NCBI RefSeq assembly: GCF_023035875.1
Contig: NZ_CP075379.1
Location: forward strand, 806,001 to 870,000
From: Borrelia puertoricensis
GTDB lineage: Bacteria; Spirochaetota; Spirochaetia; Borreliales; Borreliaceae
DNA length: 64,000 bases
Direction: 5' to 3'
In this document: piece after piece, positions 7,496-16,826 of the stretch
How positions within the stretch are numbered: position 1 is the first letter of the stretch
How the letters are laid out: each line of letters starts with the position of its first letter
Translations under genes and position numbers: made by a program
Notes under the pieces: model-generated
Database searches by the model: none
What the model was told of the DNA's origin: nothing
What the model saw: the letters and a program-made list of their open reading frames with translations, nothing else

Positions 7496-8866
7496 TTAAT
7501 TGTGCTTTATTGAATCTATATCATACTCTGTTATTTTATTGTGCAAAGTTTTTCTTCCTATTTTAAGTATTTTGGCACATTTGCTTTTATTGTTCTTAGA
7601 ATGTAAAAGTGTTTGCTTAATGATTTCTTTTTCTGCTTCTTTTAAGCTTATACCTATTGGTAGTGTAATTTTAATTATTTGGTTTGTGTTATTTCTAATT
7701 TTGGGAGGTAAATCATCTTTTACAATTTGCTTTCCCTTAGATAATATTAAGGCGCTCTCTAGTACATTTTTGAGTTCTCTAATATTTCCTGGCCAATCAT
7801 ATGCATAAAGGGCTTTTAGTGCATCATTAGAGAGGCTTTTCTCTTCTCTATTATTTTCACTTGCAACACCTTTAATTAGTATTTTTGTTAGCTTTGGTAT
7901 ATCGTCTTTTCTCTCTCTTAAGGGAGGAATATTGATATTTATTATGTTAAGCCTATAAAATAAATCTTCTCTAAACCTTCCTTTTTTAATTTCTTCTTCA
8001 ATATTTTTGTTTGTTGCTGTTAATAATCTAATATCGACTTGCATAGTAGTTTCTCCACCTACTCGTTCGAATGTTCTATTTTGAAGTACCCTTAGTAGTT
8101 TTACTTGAACCTCGGGTGATGTTTCTACTATTTCGTCTAAAAATATCGTTCCTTTATCTGCTAATTCGAATCTACCTTTTTTTTGAGATATTGCACCTGT
8201 GAATGCTCCTTTTTCATGTCCAAAGAGTTCACTCTCAAGTGTACTCTCAGAGAGTGCAGCGCAATTGACTTTAATAAAGGGTTTATCATTTCTATTTGAT
8301 AAGTCAAATATGGCGTCTGCTATTACTTCTTTTCCAACTCCGCTCTCTCCAATTATTAAGACAGATGCTTTTGATTTTGCAATTTTTTTTACAAGTTCTA
8401 AGGTTTTTTGCATTATAAGGGATTTTCCAAATATACGTTCATAGTAATTTAAATCTTTTCGAATTATGACATTATCTTGGGATATGTTTTCATGCCTTTT
8501 GTCATTTTTACCATTTAAGGCTCGTTTTATTATGAGTAACAGCCTTTCAAGATCAACAGGTTTGGTTAAAAAATCATAAGCACCTTCTCGCATGGCATCT
8601 ACTGCTGAATCGACAGTTCCATGAGCTGTAAGAATAATGAAGGGAATATTTGGGTTTTTATCTTTTACGATTCTGAGTAATTCTTCTCCTGATATTTGGG
8701 GCATTCTAAGGTCAGATATTATGGCATCAATCTTTTCACTTTTAATTGTTTCAAGTGCTTCCTTGCCATCACTGGCAGTAAATACAAAATAACCTTCATC
8801 TTCAAGATAAGTTGCTATTCCTTCTCGTATATTTTTTTCATCATCTGCTACCAGTAGTTTACTCAT
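7496..8866 (-). CDS. rrp2: NtrC-family sigma-54 response regulator Rrp2
   Basis: This 456-residue bacterial enhancer-binding protein activates sigma-54 RNA polymerase. The receiver domain (1-120) has the acidic pair D8/D9, phospho-acceptor D52 (ISDLRMP), T80 and K102. The central AAA+ domain has Walker A GESGVGKE (173-180), the sigma-54-contacting GAFTGA loop (220-225) and Walker B IFLDEI (241-246). A Fis-type helix-turn-helix closes the protein. In B. burgdorferi, Rrp2 (BB0763) drives rpoS from a -24/-12 promoter, and that promoter is present about 7.6 kb away here. The start overlaps hk2 by 8 nt, so the pair is co-translated. Confidence 0.96.
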   Translation of the reverse strand: MSKLLVADDEKNIREGIATYLEDEGYFVFTASDGKEALETIKSEKIDAIISDLRMPQISGEELLRIVKDKNPNIPFIILTAHGTVDSAVDAMREGAYDFLTKPVDLERLLLIIKRALNGKNDKRHENISQDNVIIRKDLNYYERIFGKSLIMQKTLELVKKIAKSKASVLIIGESGVGKEVIADAIFDLSNRNDKPFIKVNCAALSESTLESELFGHEKGAFTGAISQKKGRFELADKGTIFLDEIVETSPEVQVKLLRVLQNRTFERVGGETTMQVDIRLLTATNKNIEEEIKKGRFREDLFYRLNIININIPPLRERKDDIPKLTKILIKGVASENNREEKSLSNDALKALYAYDWPGNIRELKNVLESALILSKGKQIVKDDLPPKIRNNTNQIIKITLPIGISLKEAEKEIIKQTLLHSKNNKSKCAKILKIGRKTLHNKITEYDIDSIKHN

Positions 8867-10019
8867 TCTCTAAACATCCTTCAATTAGAATTTTGCCCGT
8901 ATTTAATTTTGGAAGTGTAATTGTAAAAGATGTTCCCTTCATCTCTTTACTTTCCACAAAAATTTCACCTCCATGTTCTTTAATTATTTTATAAGAGATA
9001 GTTAGTCCTATGCCACTTCCACTTTCTTTTGTGCTAAATTGAGGCTTGAATATTTCATCTTTTGTTTCATTTTTTATTCCATTTCCATTATCTTTAATGC
9101 TAATGTATATTTTTTCTGTGTTTTCGTGAATAGAAATTTCTATTTTTTTTGTCTTTTTGTTTGATTCAAGTAGTGCTTCTTCTGCATTTTTTACTATGTT
9201 GATTATTACTTGCCGGATGAGTTTTTCGTCAATTAATGCAGAGCTTACTTTTTTTAGATTGATTAGGAATTTAATATCTTTATTGTTTAATTCTGGATTT
9301 AATAGGTTATAGACGCTTTTTATAACGTTAGTAAGATTTTTTTTTTCTGGTACTATTTTTATTGGTCTTACTGTTAATAAAAAATCTGTTACAGTTTTAT
9401 CCATTCTATTTATTTCTTCTTTTATTATTTTGAAGTAATTATTTGCTTTTGTGCTTTTGATACTTTGTCTATCTATTTCTTTTTTGAGTAGTTGTAAGTT
9501 TATATCAATTGCTCCTAGTGGATTTTTAATCTCATGAGCAATATTTCTTGCATGTCTTGTAAAAGCAGCTAAAGCTTCAGCTCTTCTAAAAAGTTCTTCT
9601 TTATGTTTTTTATCTTTAATATCTTCAATTAAAATAATATTTCCTTCAAGCTTTTGATTCCTGACGTATGGCATAAATGATATTTTAATGTATATGTTTG
9701 TTGAAATTTGTACCTCAAATCCTATTATTTTATCTTCATTTGTTACTAGTTCTTCTATTAAGTTTGTTAGAGTTGGAATTTGAATATCTTTAAGGGTTTC
9801 TAGTTTGTATTTAGGACTGATGACTAAAATTCGAAATAGCATTTTGTTTAGGTAAATTATGTTATTAAGTTTATCAAGAACTAGGATCCCTTCATTAATG
9901 GATGCAAAAATACCATCATATATTTCTATTTTTTTATAGATATCTTGAATAAATTTAAGTTTTTGATCGCTTGATAATTTATTTAATTTGGTCAAGGTTT
10001 TCTTTAAAAATTTGCTCAT
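8859..10019 (-). CDS. hk2: Soluble PAS-containing histidine kinase HK2
   Basis: The 386-residue kinase has no membrane segment, so it is cytoplasmic. A PAS-like sensor domain (about 33-135) precedes the dimerisation helix, with phospho-acceptor H162 in NIAHEIKNPLGA. The HATPase_c domain follows (NIVKNAEEAL, DNGNGI, GSGIGLTIS). It is encoded just upstream of rrp2 with an 8-nt overlap and is the presumed cognate kinase. In B. burgdorferi, acetyl phosphate has been proposed as an alternative phosphodonor, so the role of HK2 may be conditional. The ATG is coupled to the preceding gene's stop (TAATG). Confidence 0.93.
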   Translation of the reverse strand: MSKFLKKTLTKLNKLSSDQKLKFIQDIYKKIEIYDGIFASINEGILVLDKLNNIIYLNKMLFRILVISPKYKLETLKDIQIPTLTNLIEELVTNEDKIIGFEVQISTNIYIKISFMPYVRNQKLEGNIILIEDIKDKKHKEELFRRAEALAAFTRHARNIAHEIKNPLGAIDINLQLLKKEIDRQSIKSTKANNYFKIIKEEINRMDKTVTDFLLTVRPIKIVPEKKNLTNVIKSVYNLLNPELNNKDIKFLINLKKVSSALIDEKLIRQVIINIVKNAEEALLESNKKTKKIEISIHENTEKIYISIKDNGNGIKNETKDEIFKPQFSTKESGSGIGLTISYKIIKEHGGEIFVESKEMKGTSFTITLPKLNTGKILIEGCLENE

Positions 10020-11062
10020 TAATCCTCGTAATTTAGCATTAAATTTTCGATTATTAATTTTTTATTCTGGTTGTATGGACTGTATTTTGATATGTATTTT
10101 AGATATTCTAATCTTTTCAGATATGTATTAGTGTCTAAATTTTGGCTTAAAAATTCATGTCTAAGCTGATTTGTAAGTTCTTGTAAGAATAATTTAAATA
10201 TATTTTCATCTTTTAGGAAATTGAATGTGTCAAGATTAAATATGCCCTGTTTTTCTTTTATTATATTTAAAATTCGCTTGACTTCTTCTTTTAATTTTGT
10301 GTATTCTTCACTATAAAATGAGTCGAAATACTCTTTTGTTGTTATTTCATCATTTTTATTAAAGATTGCTTTGAATTTTTTGATCTCAAAATCTCTATTT
10401 TCCTTTTTGAATCTGTATAGTCTTAGTCTTGAAAGGATTGTTTTTGGAATCTTGTTTTTGTTTCTTGTAGCTAAAATAAAATAAATGTTTAAAGGTGGTT
10501 CTTCTAGTATTTTTAGTAGTGCATTATAGACATTAAAATTTAGATTTTCAATTTCATTAATATAAATTACCTTTATCTTATGTTTCTCTGATAATACCCA
10601 GGATTTAATTTTTCTAACATCACTAATGGTAATATTAAAGTTTATGTTTTTAATTATTTCCTCAATTTTTTTAATAAGTTCTTTTGTGATTGTCTCATTA
10701 TATTCGTTTTTGTAATAGATATCATTAATAAAATTAATGTTTGTTTCTATTTTTTTAAGGTTTTTATCGTTGCTGAAATTGTATTTAGTAAAAATGATAT
10801 TTTTAACATATTCTAGATATTTATTTATAACTTTATTTGAGTTTACATTAAGATATGCCTTTGCCTCTATTGTGTTAAGACTTGAGAAAATTATTAAATT
10901 TGGGTTTGTTAAAGTTTTTGTATTTAAGATTTTTTTTGCAAGTTCAATTGCAGTTGTTTTTTTAGAAGAAAATCTCTCTCCCCAAAAAAGTATTGCATTT
11001 GGTAGATTGCCTTTTTCATACTCATTAATTATTTCGTAAGTTATTTCGGATAAATTTTCCAT
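10019..11062 (-). CDS. holB: DNA polymerase III delta-prime-like clamp-loader subunit
   Basis: The 347-residue protein has a clamp-loader AAA+ fold. Family landmarks are VIYINEIENLNFNVYNALLKILEEPP and ILATRNKNKIPKTILSRLRLYRF (the sensor 1/SRC region, here SRL). The N-terminal P-loop position reads GERFSSKKTT (28-37), not GxxGxGKT, so ATP hydrolysis is doubtful. This fits delta-prime, which is a stator rather than a motor in many bacteria. The protein is rich in Lys and Asn. It is encoded between cvpA and hk2 with a one-base overlap with hk2. A DnaX paralogue is unlikely, given the length and the missing zinc cysteines. Confidence 0.72.
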   Translation of the reverse strand: MENLSEITYEIINEYEKGNLPNAILFWGERFSSKKTTAIELAKKILNTKTLTNPNLIIFSSLNTIEAKAYLNVNSNKVINKYLEYVKNIIFTKYNFSNDKNLKKIETNINFINDIYYKNEYNETITKELIKKIEEIIKNINFNITISDVRKIKSWVLSEKHKIKVIYINEIENLNFNVYNALLKILEEPPLNIYFILATRNKNKIPKTILSRLRLYRFKKENRDFEIKKFKAIFNKNDEITTKEYFDSFYSEEYTKLKEEVKRILNIIKEKQGIFNLDTFNFLKDENIFKLFLQELTNQLRHEFLSQNLDTNTYLKRLEYLKYISKYSPYNQNKKLIIENLMLNYED

Positions 11063-11072
11063 GTGATTCTCT

Positions 11073-11561
11073 TTACTGTCTTTTTGATATTTTAAACAAA
11101 TAGTTTATGCTAGGATTTAGATATTTAAGCAATTTGCTTTCTTCTAAGAAGTAGTTGGGATTAAAGATTTGTTGAGAGTATATTATATATACTACAATTG
11201 CAATGATTCCAAAGGCTTCAAATAAACCAAGTATTAGTCCAAGTAACCTGTTGAAAAATAATAACTTAAGGTGATTTATTATTGATTCAATTAGTGCTTG
11301 TAAGATTAAGAATCCTATGTGTATTATTAAAAAAAATACTAGTAATGCTTGAACATATGATAAATCGAGAATAGGTAATATTAATATTTTAAAATCATTG
11401 GTTTTATTGTAAAGCAAAAATATTAAAGTAAAAATTTCAACAAATCCAGCAATTTCTTTGATGAAACCCCGTAAAAATCCTCTAAATCCTAGTGATATAA
11501 AAATTATTATTATTAGTATGTCGACTATACCAGTTATTTTGAAAGGGTCGTTAACCAGCAT
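11073..11561 (-). CDS. CvpA family membrane protein
   Basis: The 162-residue inner-membrane protein has four hydrophobic segments and the N-terminal CvpA pattern ([24 protein letters not shown]). CvpA proteins are linked to colicin V production, and in several bacteria to envelope homeostasis and bile tolerance; the molecular activity is unknown. The gene overlaps the end of murG by 11 nt and precedes the delta-prime gene by 10 nt, so it belongs to the murG-to-rrp2 transcription unit. Confidence 0.8.
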   Translation of the reverse strand: MLVNDPFKITGIVDILIIIIFISLGFRGFLRGFIKEIAGFVEIFTLIFLLYNKTNDFKILILPILDLSYVQALLVFFLIIHIGFLILQALIESIINHLKLLFFNRLLGLILGLFEAFGIIAIVVYIIYSQQIFNPNYFLEESKLLKYLNPSINYLFKISKRQ

Positions 11562-12639
11562 TTATTTCCTCAAATTCTTTTAACAATAAATTAGCTATTA
11601 GGATTGATGAGTCTTGATTGTGGAATTCTTTTATATTATTTCTTAGTATATTGGACTTTTCTTTATTTTCTAGGATTGCTTTTATCATATTTATGATTTT
11701 GCTTTCACTTAGGTTCTCTTCATCTATTTTGAAACATGCATTTTGTTCTTCTAGTAATTTTGCATTTCTGACTTGATCTCCTCTTGAGCCTTTTACAAAT
11801 GGAATAAATATTACGCATGCACCAGCATTGGCAAATTCTTTAATAGCCCCTGATCCTGCTCTGCTTATTATTATATTTGAAAATTTTATTATGCTTGCCA
11901 TTTCTTCTGCATTAAAAAATTGCTTTCTTAAATAATTATTTTCTCTAGTCGCATCTAAATTTCTTCCACATTGATGGATAAAATACGCATCAATTTTGTT
12001 TTTGATATTGAGTGTTAATTTATTTAGAATTTCTGCTCCAAGAGAACCTCCAAGTATGCTAATTATGGGTTTTTTTGTATCTTGAGTTAAATTTTTTATT
12101 ATATTTGGATTTGGACTTGAGAATTCTTTTCTTATTGGTGAGCCTGTATATAAGACATTTTTGTTCTTAAAATATTTTGTGCTTTCTTTAAAGCTGATAT
12201 GTATTTTGTTTGCAAATTTTGAATTGATTTTTGTTGCAAGACCAGGATCAAGGTCCATTTCGTGGGTTATACTTTTTACCTTAAGTAGACTTGCTGCAAT
12301 AATTGGTGGACTTGATACAAAACCACCAGTTGCGTATATAATTTGGGGTCTATACTTTTTTATTATGAAAAAGCTTTTGATTATTCCAAATATGACCTTA
12401 AAAAAGTCAGTAAAATTTTGCAGTGAAAAATATCTTCTGAGTTTTCCTGATGGAATTGCGATAAATTTGATATACACGTGATCTTTTATGATCTTGTCTT
12501 CCATTGAGTCTTTTTGTCCTAACCAAAAAAATTCGATATTTGTATCAAGTTCTCTTAGTTTTGAAATTATTGCTATTCCTGGGAAAACATGTCCTCCTGT
12601 ACCTCCTCCTGTAAAAAATATTCTTTTCTTAGTTTTCAT
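11551..12639 (-). CDS. murG: UDP-GlcNAc:undecaprenyl-pyrophosphoryl-MurNAc-pentapeptide GlcNAc transferase
   Basis: MurG converts lipid I to lipid II on the inner face of the cytoplasmic membrane. The 362-residue protein shows [11 protein letters not shown] (11-21), [12 protein letters not shown] in the C-terminal domain and [23 protein letters not shown] for UDP-GlcNAc binding. This is a GT-B fold of normal length. It appears to be the first gene of a minus-strand run leading to cvpA, the delta-prime gene, hk2 and rrp2. A TATAAT on the minus strand at 12689-12694 is a possible -10 without a good -35. MurJ, the lipid II flippase, is encoded at the other end of the window. Confidence 0.95.
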   Translation of the reverse strand: MKTKKRIFFTGGGTGGHVFPGIAIISKLRELDTNIEFFWLGQKDSMEDKIIKDHVYIKFIAIPSGKLRRYFSLQNFTDFFKVIFGIIKSFFIIKKYRPQIIYATGGFVSSPPIIAASLLKVKSITHEMDLDPGLATKINSKFANKIHISFKESTKYFKNKNVLYTGSPIRKEFSSPNPNIIKNLTQDTKKPIISILGGSLGAEILNKLTLNIKNKIDAYFIHQCGRNLDATRENNYLRKQFFNAEEMASIIKFSNIIISRAGSGAIKEFANAGACVIFIPFVKGSRGDQVRNAKLLEEQNACFKIDEENLSESKIINMIKAILENKEKSNILRNNIKEFHNQDSSILIANLLLKEFEEINAG

Positions 12640-12833
12640 ATACCTCTTTTATATACATTGTAATTTAACAGTGCATTTTAATGCAAATATTATACATATT
12701 TTTACTTTTACAGTGATTCTTCTAAATTTTATTGAATTTAAAAAAATGTTAGAAGTTCATATTATATCAAATTGTGTTTTTCTCTAAAATCATGGTTTGA
12801 CTGTGCTAAGAGAGAATCTTATATTTAAATAGG

Positions 12834-13628
12834 TTAGAAAATATTTTTTAAGAATTGCTCAATTTGAATACCTTTATTTTTAAGAGTATTATTTTCAATA
12901 GAATATTTGATTATTGAATGAATTACTTTAGTTGCTTTTTCTAAAGCATATTCTATCTCCAATTTTTCCAGATATCCTATTAGTAGACTTGCAAATAAAT
13001 CTCCTGTTCCACCGAAGTTTTGTTCTAATTTTTCTAGAAAGATTTCTGAATATTCTTTTGTTTTTGTATTATAAACAACATTTCCTATAAGATTTTCCTT
13101 TTCTACACTTGTAACTACGATTATTCCATTTATTTCAAGATTTAATATTGCTTTTATTATTTCATCTTTATTGTTTATCTTTTCAGTTTTAGCTAACATT
13201 TTCAATTCTGTGATATTAGGTGTTATGATGTTTGCATGTTTTATTAGGCTTCTAAATCCATTCACTATTTTTTCATCAAAAATAGGGTAGAGTACGCCAT
13301 TGTCTGCAAATACAGGATCAATTATTATTTTTTCAAAATTGAATAGTTTGAACATATTTTCTATTATTTTTTGCTGGGTGTTGCTTCCAAGAAATCCACT
13401 ATAGAATATATCAAAGTTTTCATTTTGGTTTTTCCAAGATAAAATAAACTTTTTTAATTTATTTGTTAAATCTATTATTTCAAATTCTTTGTAATCTGTT
13501 GTTGCTGAGAGAACTGCAGTTACAAATGGACAAACTTGCATATTAAATGATGATATGACTGGTATGCATATTGTAAGAGATGCTCTACCTATAGTCGAAA
13601 TGTCATGCATGGCTAGTACTCGTTTCAC
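12834..13628 (-). CDS. pdxK: Pyridoxine/pyridoxal kinase-like ribokinase family protein
   Basis: The 264-residue protein phosphorylates vitamin B6 vitamers, by family. The N terminus ([24 protein letters not shown]) and FYSGFLGS resemble PdxK/PdxY pyridoxal kinases. [11 protein letters not shown] and the anion-hole/catalytic segment [14 protein letters not shown] (catalytic Asp in GTGD) are the ribokinase signatures. A ThiD-type HMP kinase is the main alternative. The gene overlaps tsaD by 4 nt (ATGA), so the two are translationally coupled. Borrelia lack B6 synthesis, so salvage makes sense. Confidence 0.83.
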   Translation of the reverse strand: MKRVLAMHDISTIGRASLTICIPVISSFNMQVCPFVTAVLSATTDYKEFEIIDLTNKLKKFILSWKNQNENFDIFYSGFLGSNTQQKIIENMFKLFNFEKIIIDPVFADNGVLYPIFDEKIVNGFRSLIKHANIITPNITELKMLAKTEKINNKDEIIKAILNLEINGIIVVTSVEKENLIGNVVYNTKTKEYSEIFLEKLEQNFGGTGDLFASLLIGYLEKLEIEYALEKATKVIHSIIKYSIENNTLKNKGIQIEQFLKNIF

Positions 13629-14641
13629 ACTGTCTTTCCTTTTGTATGTTTATAGTTTTCTATTCTTGAATTTGCATCAATTTCAATTGGACTTGCCCCG
13701 TATTTTAAATACATAAGGTGACCAATTCCTGCAATCATTGCTCCGTTATCTGTGCAAAGGTCGATTGGGGGATAGTATGTTTTTATTTCAAGTTTTTTGA
13801 TCTTTTCTCTTAAATAAAGATTGCTTGCAACTCCTCCAGATATTATTAATTTTTTTATATTGGTATCCTTTATTGCTCTTTTAATTGGAATAATTAAATT
13901 TTCAAAAGCTACTCTTTGGAAGCTTGCAGCAATATTATTTTTTGTTATGTTTTCATTTTTGTCTTTAAACTTTTCAAGTTGATGTATACATGCTGTTTTG
14001 AGGCCTGAATATGAAAAATCATACCTATTTTCTTTTTTGTCAAAAATTGTAATTGGAAAATTAAATGCATATTGGTTACCGCTTTTGGCTAATTTTTCTA
14101 TGTTTGGGCCACCTGGGAATCCCATTTTATAGTATTTTGCTACCTTGTCAAATGCTTCTCCACAAGCATCGTCAAGCGTTCGTCCAAGTATTTCAATGTC
14201 ATCGAAGTTATTTTGTTTTGCAAGTATTGTATGTCCTCCACTTAATATTAGAGATAGAAATGGATATTCTATCTTTTTAATCATTAAAGGAGCATAAAGA
14301 TGACCTAAAATGTGGTCAATGCAAATTAGAGGCTTTTTAAGGGCAATTGATAAACCTTTAGCAAAATTTACCCCAACAATTAAGGAGCCAATAAGACCAG
14401 GTTTAGATGTGACTGCTATTAAATCAATTTCTGATGCATGTATTTGAGCATTTGTTATTGCCTGTTGACAAACAGACATTATAAATTCCGTGTGTAGCCT
14501 TGAAGCAATCTCTGGCACTACACCGTAATATTTTTTGTGTTCTTTTTGACTAAGCTTTATATTACTTAAAATCTTAACACCATCTTCTACTACAGCTGCA
14601 CAGCAATCATCGCATGAAGTCTCTATTCCAAGCACTCTCAT
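13625..14641 (-). CDS. tsaD: tRNA N6-threonylcarbamoyladenosine transferase TsaD
   Basis: TsaD (formerly Gcp/Kae1/YgjD) transfers the threonylcarbamoyl group to A37 of ANN-decoding tRNAs. The 338-residue ASKHA-fold protein begins [21 protein letters not shown]. The metal-binding histidines are H110 and H114 ([10 protein letters not shown]). Further signatures are [21 protein letters not shown] and DNGAMIAG. The length is typical. The start lies 35 nt inside the end of the upstream DUF610 gene. Confidence 0.96.
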   Translation of the reverse strand: MRVLGIETSCDDCCAAVVEDGVKILSNIKLSQKEHKKYYGVVPEIASRLHTEFIMSVCQQAITNAQIHASEIDLIAVTSKPGLIGSLIVGVNFAKGLSIALKKPLICIDHILGHLYAPLMIKKIEYPFLSLILSGGHTILAKQNNFDDIEILGRTLDDACGEAFDKVAKYYKMGFPGGPNIEKLAKSGNQYAFNFPITIFDKKENRYDFSYSGLKTACIHQLEKFKDKNENITKNNIAASFQRVAFENLIIPIKRAIKDTNIKKLIISGGVASNLYLREKIKKLEIKTYYPPIDLCTDNGAMIAGIGHLMYLKYGASPIEIDANSRIENYKHTKGKTV

Positions 14642-15518
14642 TTTTTTCCTCTTTTTGATAAAGATTGATTAAATTTTTAAATTCAAATTCTTTATTTAAG
14701 TTTTCCGCTTCTTGTTTGAGTATTTTAAGAGTATTTTTTGACCAAATGTGTCCTATTACTTTAACAATTCCTTTTTTTCTAGCTATTTGTTTTGCTCTCT
14801 CAAGTGCTTTAATTATGGCTTGTTCATTATCTTTGTTATCAAGAAATATGTCTCTTTGTTCTACTATAATCCCAATTTTTTTACCAATTTTTGCGGATAT
14901 GCTTTTTTGGGTAGTTAGGCTATCGAAAAAGTATCTATTTTCTTCTTTAAGTTTAATTAGAATAATTTGCATTATATTCTCATTTGCAGTAATAAGACTC
15001 CCCATATGATTATTCATGATCTTTGCATTGGAGTATGTTTTAAATGTTTTTTCGATTTTTGTTCGTATTGCGAATTCATTATCGTTGATGTTTATGTGAA
15101 ATTTTTCTATTGAATTTTTATATTTTGATTGCATTGGCAAATGAATCATTATAATTTTATTTTTACTTGCTAGTTTGTTATAAAAATTCATTGATTTTGG
15201 TAAAAAGGGAATAATTGAAAAATTGATGTTTAAGTCAATTTTTATAAATTCGTCTAACATAAATTCGTCATAGCCAACATCATCAATTATTAGATAAAAT
15301 GCAGGTTTTAAATTTTTTTGTACTTTTATTAAATTTTCTTTTTTAATTTTTGCTAATTTGTTCTTAAAATTTAGATTGAGTTTTTTTGCATTTGATCTTA
15401 TATACATAAGACTAGAAAATAGCATAATTATTGAGACAAAAGATGTAATAATAACAAATGATATTGTGATTTTTAATTTATGTTTCTTTAGAAAAATAGA
15501 AACATTGTAAATACTCAT
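14607..15518 (-). CDS. Divergent polysaccharide deacetylase (DUF610/YibQ-like), membrane anchored
   Basis: The 303-residue protein has one N-terminal membrane segment (about residues 13-38), then a basic linker, then a NodB-like fold from about residue 74. Visible family motifs are [10 protein letters not shown] (catalytic/metal aspartates), [20 protein letters not shown] and [15 protein letters not shown]610 proteins are found in many Gram-negative bacteria, often near cell-envelope genes. The substrate is not established and may be a periplasmic polysaccharide or peptidoglycan. The stop overlaps tsaD by 35 nt. Confidence 0.8.
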   Translation of the reverse strand: MSIYNVSIFLKKHKLKITISFVIITSFVSIIMLFSSLMYIRSNAKKLNLNFKNKLAKIKKENLIKVQKNLKPAFYLIIDDVGYDEFMLDEFIKIDLNINFSIIPFLPKSMNFYNKLASKNKIIMIHLPMQSKYKNSIEKFHININDNEFAIRTKIEKTFKTYSNAKIMNNHMGSLITANENIMQIILIKLKEENRYFFDSLTTQKSISAKIGKKIGIIVEQRDIFLDNKDNEQAIIKALERAKQIARKKGIVKVIGHIWSKNTLKILKQEAENLNKEFEFKNLINLYQKEEKNESAWNRDFMR

Positions 15519-15564
15519 GTCCAGTAGCTTCTCATTATATCAAAATCTGGTATTAAGTCAATTT

Positions 15565-16368
15565 TTATTGATAAAGTTCTTCTTTGAGTTTTTTAAGTAC
15601 CCTTTTTTCAATTTGTCTAACGGTTTCTGAAGAGATTCCAAGTTCACTGGAAATGTCTTTTAAAGTGCTTTTCTTATCACTGTTGTCTAAGTTATATCTT
15701 TTTATTATGATATATCTTTCCTTTTCATTTAGTTTGGTCTTTAGTATGTGATTGAGATGTTTTAATGTTGAATTTTGCTCAAGAGTATTTTCAGGATTAA
15801 AAGAATTGTCTTCATAGAGGTTTAGTAGTGTGGAATTTTCTGAACCCTCGATCTTTTTATCAAGGGAGTATTCTTTTTCAAGATAGGGAATGATTTTTAT
15901 ATATTGAGCAGTTGTTAAGTTAAATCTTTCCATTATGTCTTCTTTTTTTGGTGATTTTTCTTCTTCCATTAGATATTTATTTATTTGGAGTATTAAATTT
16001 TCTTTTCTGTATGGCACCTTTACAAGTCTTGTTTTGGTATTTAATGCTCTTTGAAGCGATTGTTTAATCCAAAATGATGCGTAAGTTGAGAATTTGGTGT
16101 TTTTACTTGGATCATATTTTTCAGCTGCTCTAATTAAACCTAGATTTCCTTCTTGTATTAAGTCTTCAACTTTTAATCCTTTGCCAGCATATCTTTTAAT
16201 TATTTTTAAGACAAGACGTAAATTGGCATTTATCATTTTGTTTTTGGCTTTTAGGTCTCCTAGTTTAATTTGTTTTGCAAGTTCAATTTCTTCTTCGTGA
16301 GTTATCAGTCTGTGTTCTCTTACGGATTTTAAGTATATGTTTAAATCTTCATTGCTAAATATATTCAC
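15565..16368 (-). CDS. rpoS: RNA polymerase sigma factor RpoS
   Basis: This is a 267-residue sigma-70-family factor, shorter than E. coli RpoS. Region 1.2/2 runs from about 8 to 105 and includes NLRLVLKIIKRYAGKG, VEDLIQEGNLGLIRAAEKYD and the -10-binding FSTYASFWIKQSLQR. The region 4 helix-turn-helix (TLKDISSELGISSETVRQIEKR) is at the C terminus. It controls host-adaptation genes in Borrelia (BB0771 in B. burgdorferi). The start is GTG, with GGGAG 7 nt upstream on the minus strand. A sigma-54 promoter lies in the 113-nt gap before it. It also lies downstream of the flagellar genes, so read-through is possible. Confidence 0.96.
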   Translation of the reverse strand: MNIFSNEDLNIYLKSVREHRLITHEEEIELAKQIKLGDLKAKNKMINANLRLVLKIIKRYAGKGLKVEDLIQEGNLGLIRAAEKYDPSKNTKFSTYASFWIKQSLQRALNTKTRLVKVPYRKENLILQINKYLMEEEKSPKKEDIMERFNLTTAQYIKIIPYLEKEYSLDKKIEGSENSTLLNLYEDNSFNPENTLEQNSTLKHLNHILKTKLNEKERYIIIKRYNLDNSDKKSTLKDISSELGISSETVRQIEKRVLKKLKEELYQ

Positions 16369-16426
16369 AATACTTCTCCCATTTTTGAAATTTGCATATC
16401 AACATCCCTCTCTCTGTTTTTGATGT

Positions 16427-16445
16427 GGTGCAAAAATCATGCCAA
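16427..16445 (-). promoter_or_regulatory. Sigma-54 (-24/-12) promoter of rpoS
   Basis: Read on the minus strand, the site is TTGGCATGATTTTTGCACC. The invariant GG and GC are exactly 10 nt apart (consensus TGGCACN5TTGCA). Transcription should start near 16418, giving about a 50-nt leader before the GTG start. Rrp2 encoded in this window is the expected activator. Confidence 0.93.
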
Positions 16446-16481
16446 CTTAGAAAATAATTAATATTTTTTATTAAATATGAA

Positions 16482-16823
16482 CTATTTCCTAAAGTTATTT
16501 ACTTCTGCTATTTGGTTATAAATTAAATCAGCAAGTCTAAAACTTTTAGATTTGGCTATTTGTTTTGCTCTTTCTAAATAGAGCATATCTGCAAAAATTT
16601 CTTCTGTTTGACCCCCATTAATTAGATTATTTTCTTTTTTTAAAGAATTTTTCATGCTCTTAAGCATTTGATTTATAAAGATTGACTCAAATTCTAATGC
16701 GGCTTCATAGAGTTTATTATCATTTTTGTGTTGATTTGTTTTTTCTATTTTGTCTTTTAGGATTTTTACCTGTTTTGTTTGATTTTTTGTTTCTAAGTAT
16801 TGTAAATTAATTTTACTTGTCAT
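16482..16823 (-). CDS. flgJ: FlgJ-like rod-binding protein (N-terminal domain only)
   Basis: The 113-residue protein matches the rod-binding half of FlgJ. The core is LYEAALEFESIFINQMLKSMKNSLK, followed by [38 protein letters not shown]. The muramidase domain of enterobacterial FlgJ is absent, which is common outside the gamma-proteobacteria, so another enzyme must open peptidoglycan for the rod. It lies 3 nt downstream of flgI and 113 nt upstream of rpoS. Confidence 0.85.
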   Translation of the reverse strand: MTSKINLQYLETKNQTKQVKILKDKIEKTNQHKNDNKLYEAALEFESIFINQMLKSMKNSLKKENNLINGGQTEEIFADMLYLERAKQIAKSKSFRLADLIYNQIAEVNNFRK

Positions 16824-16826
16824 AAT

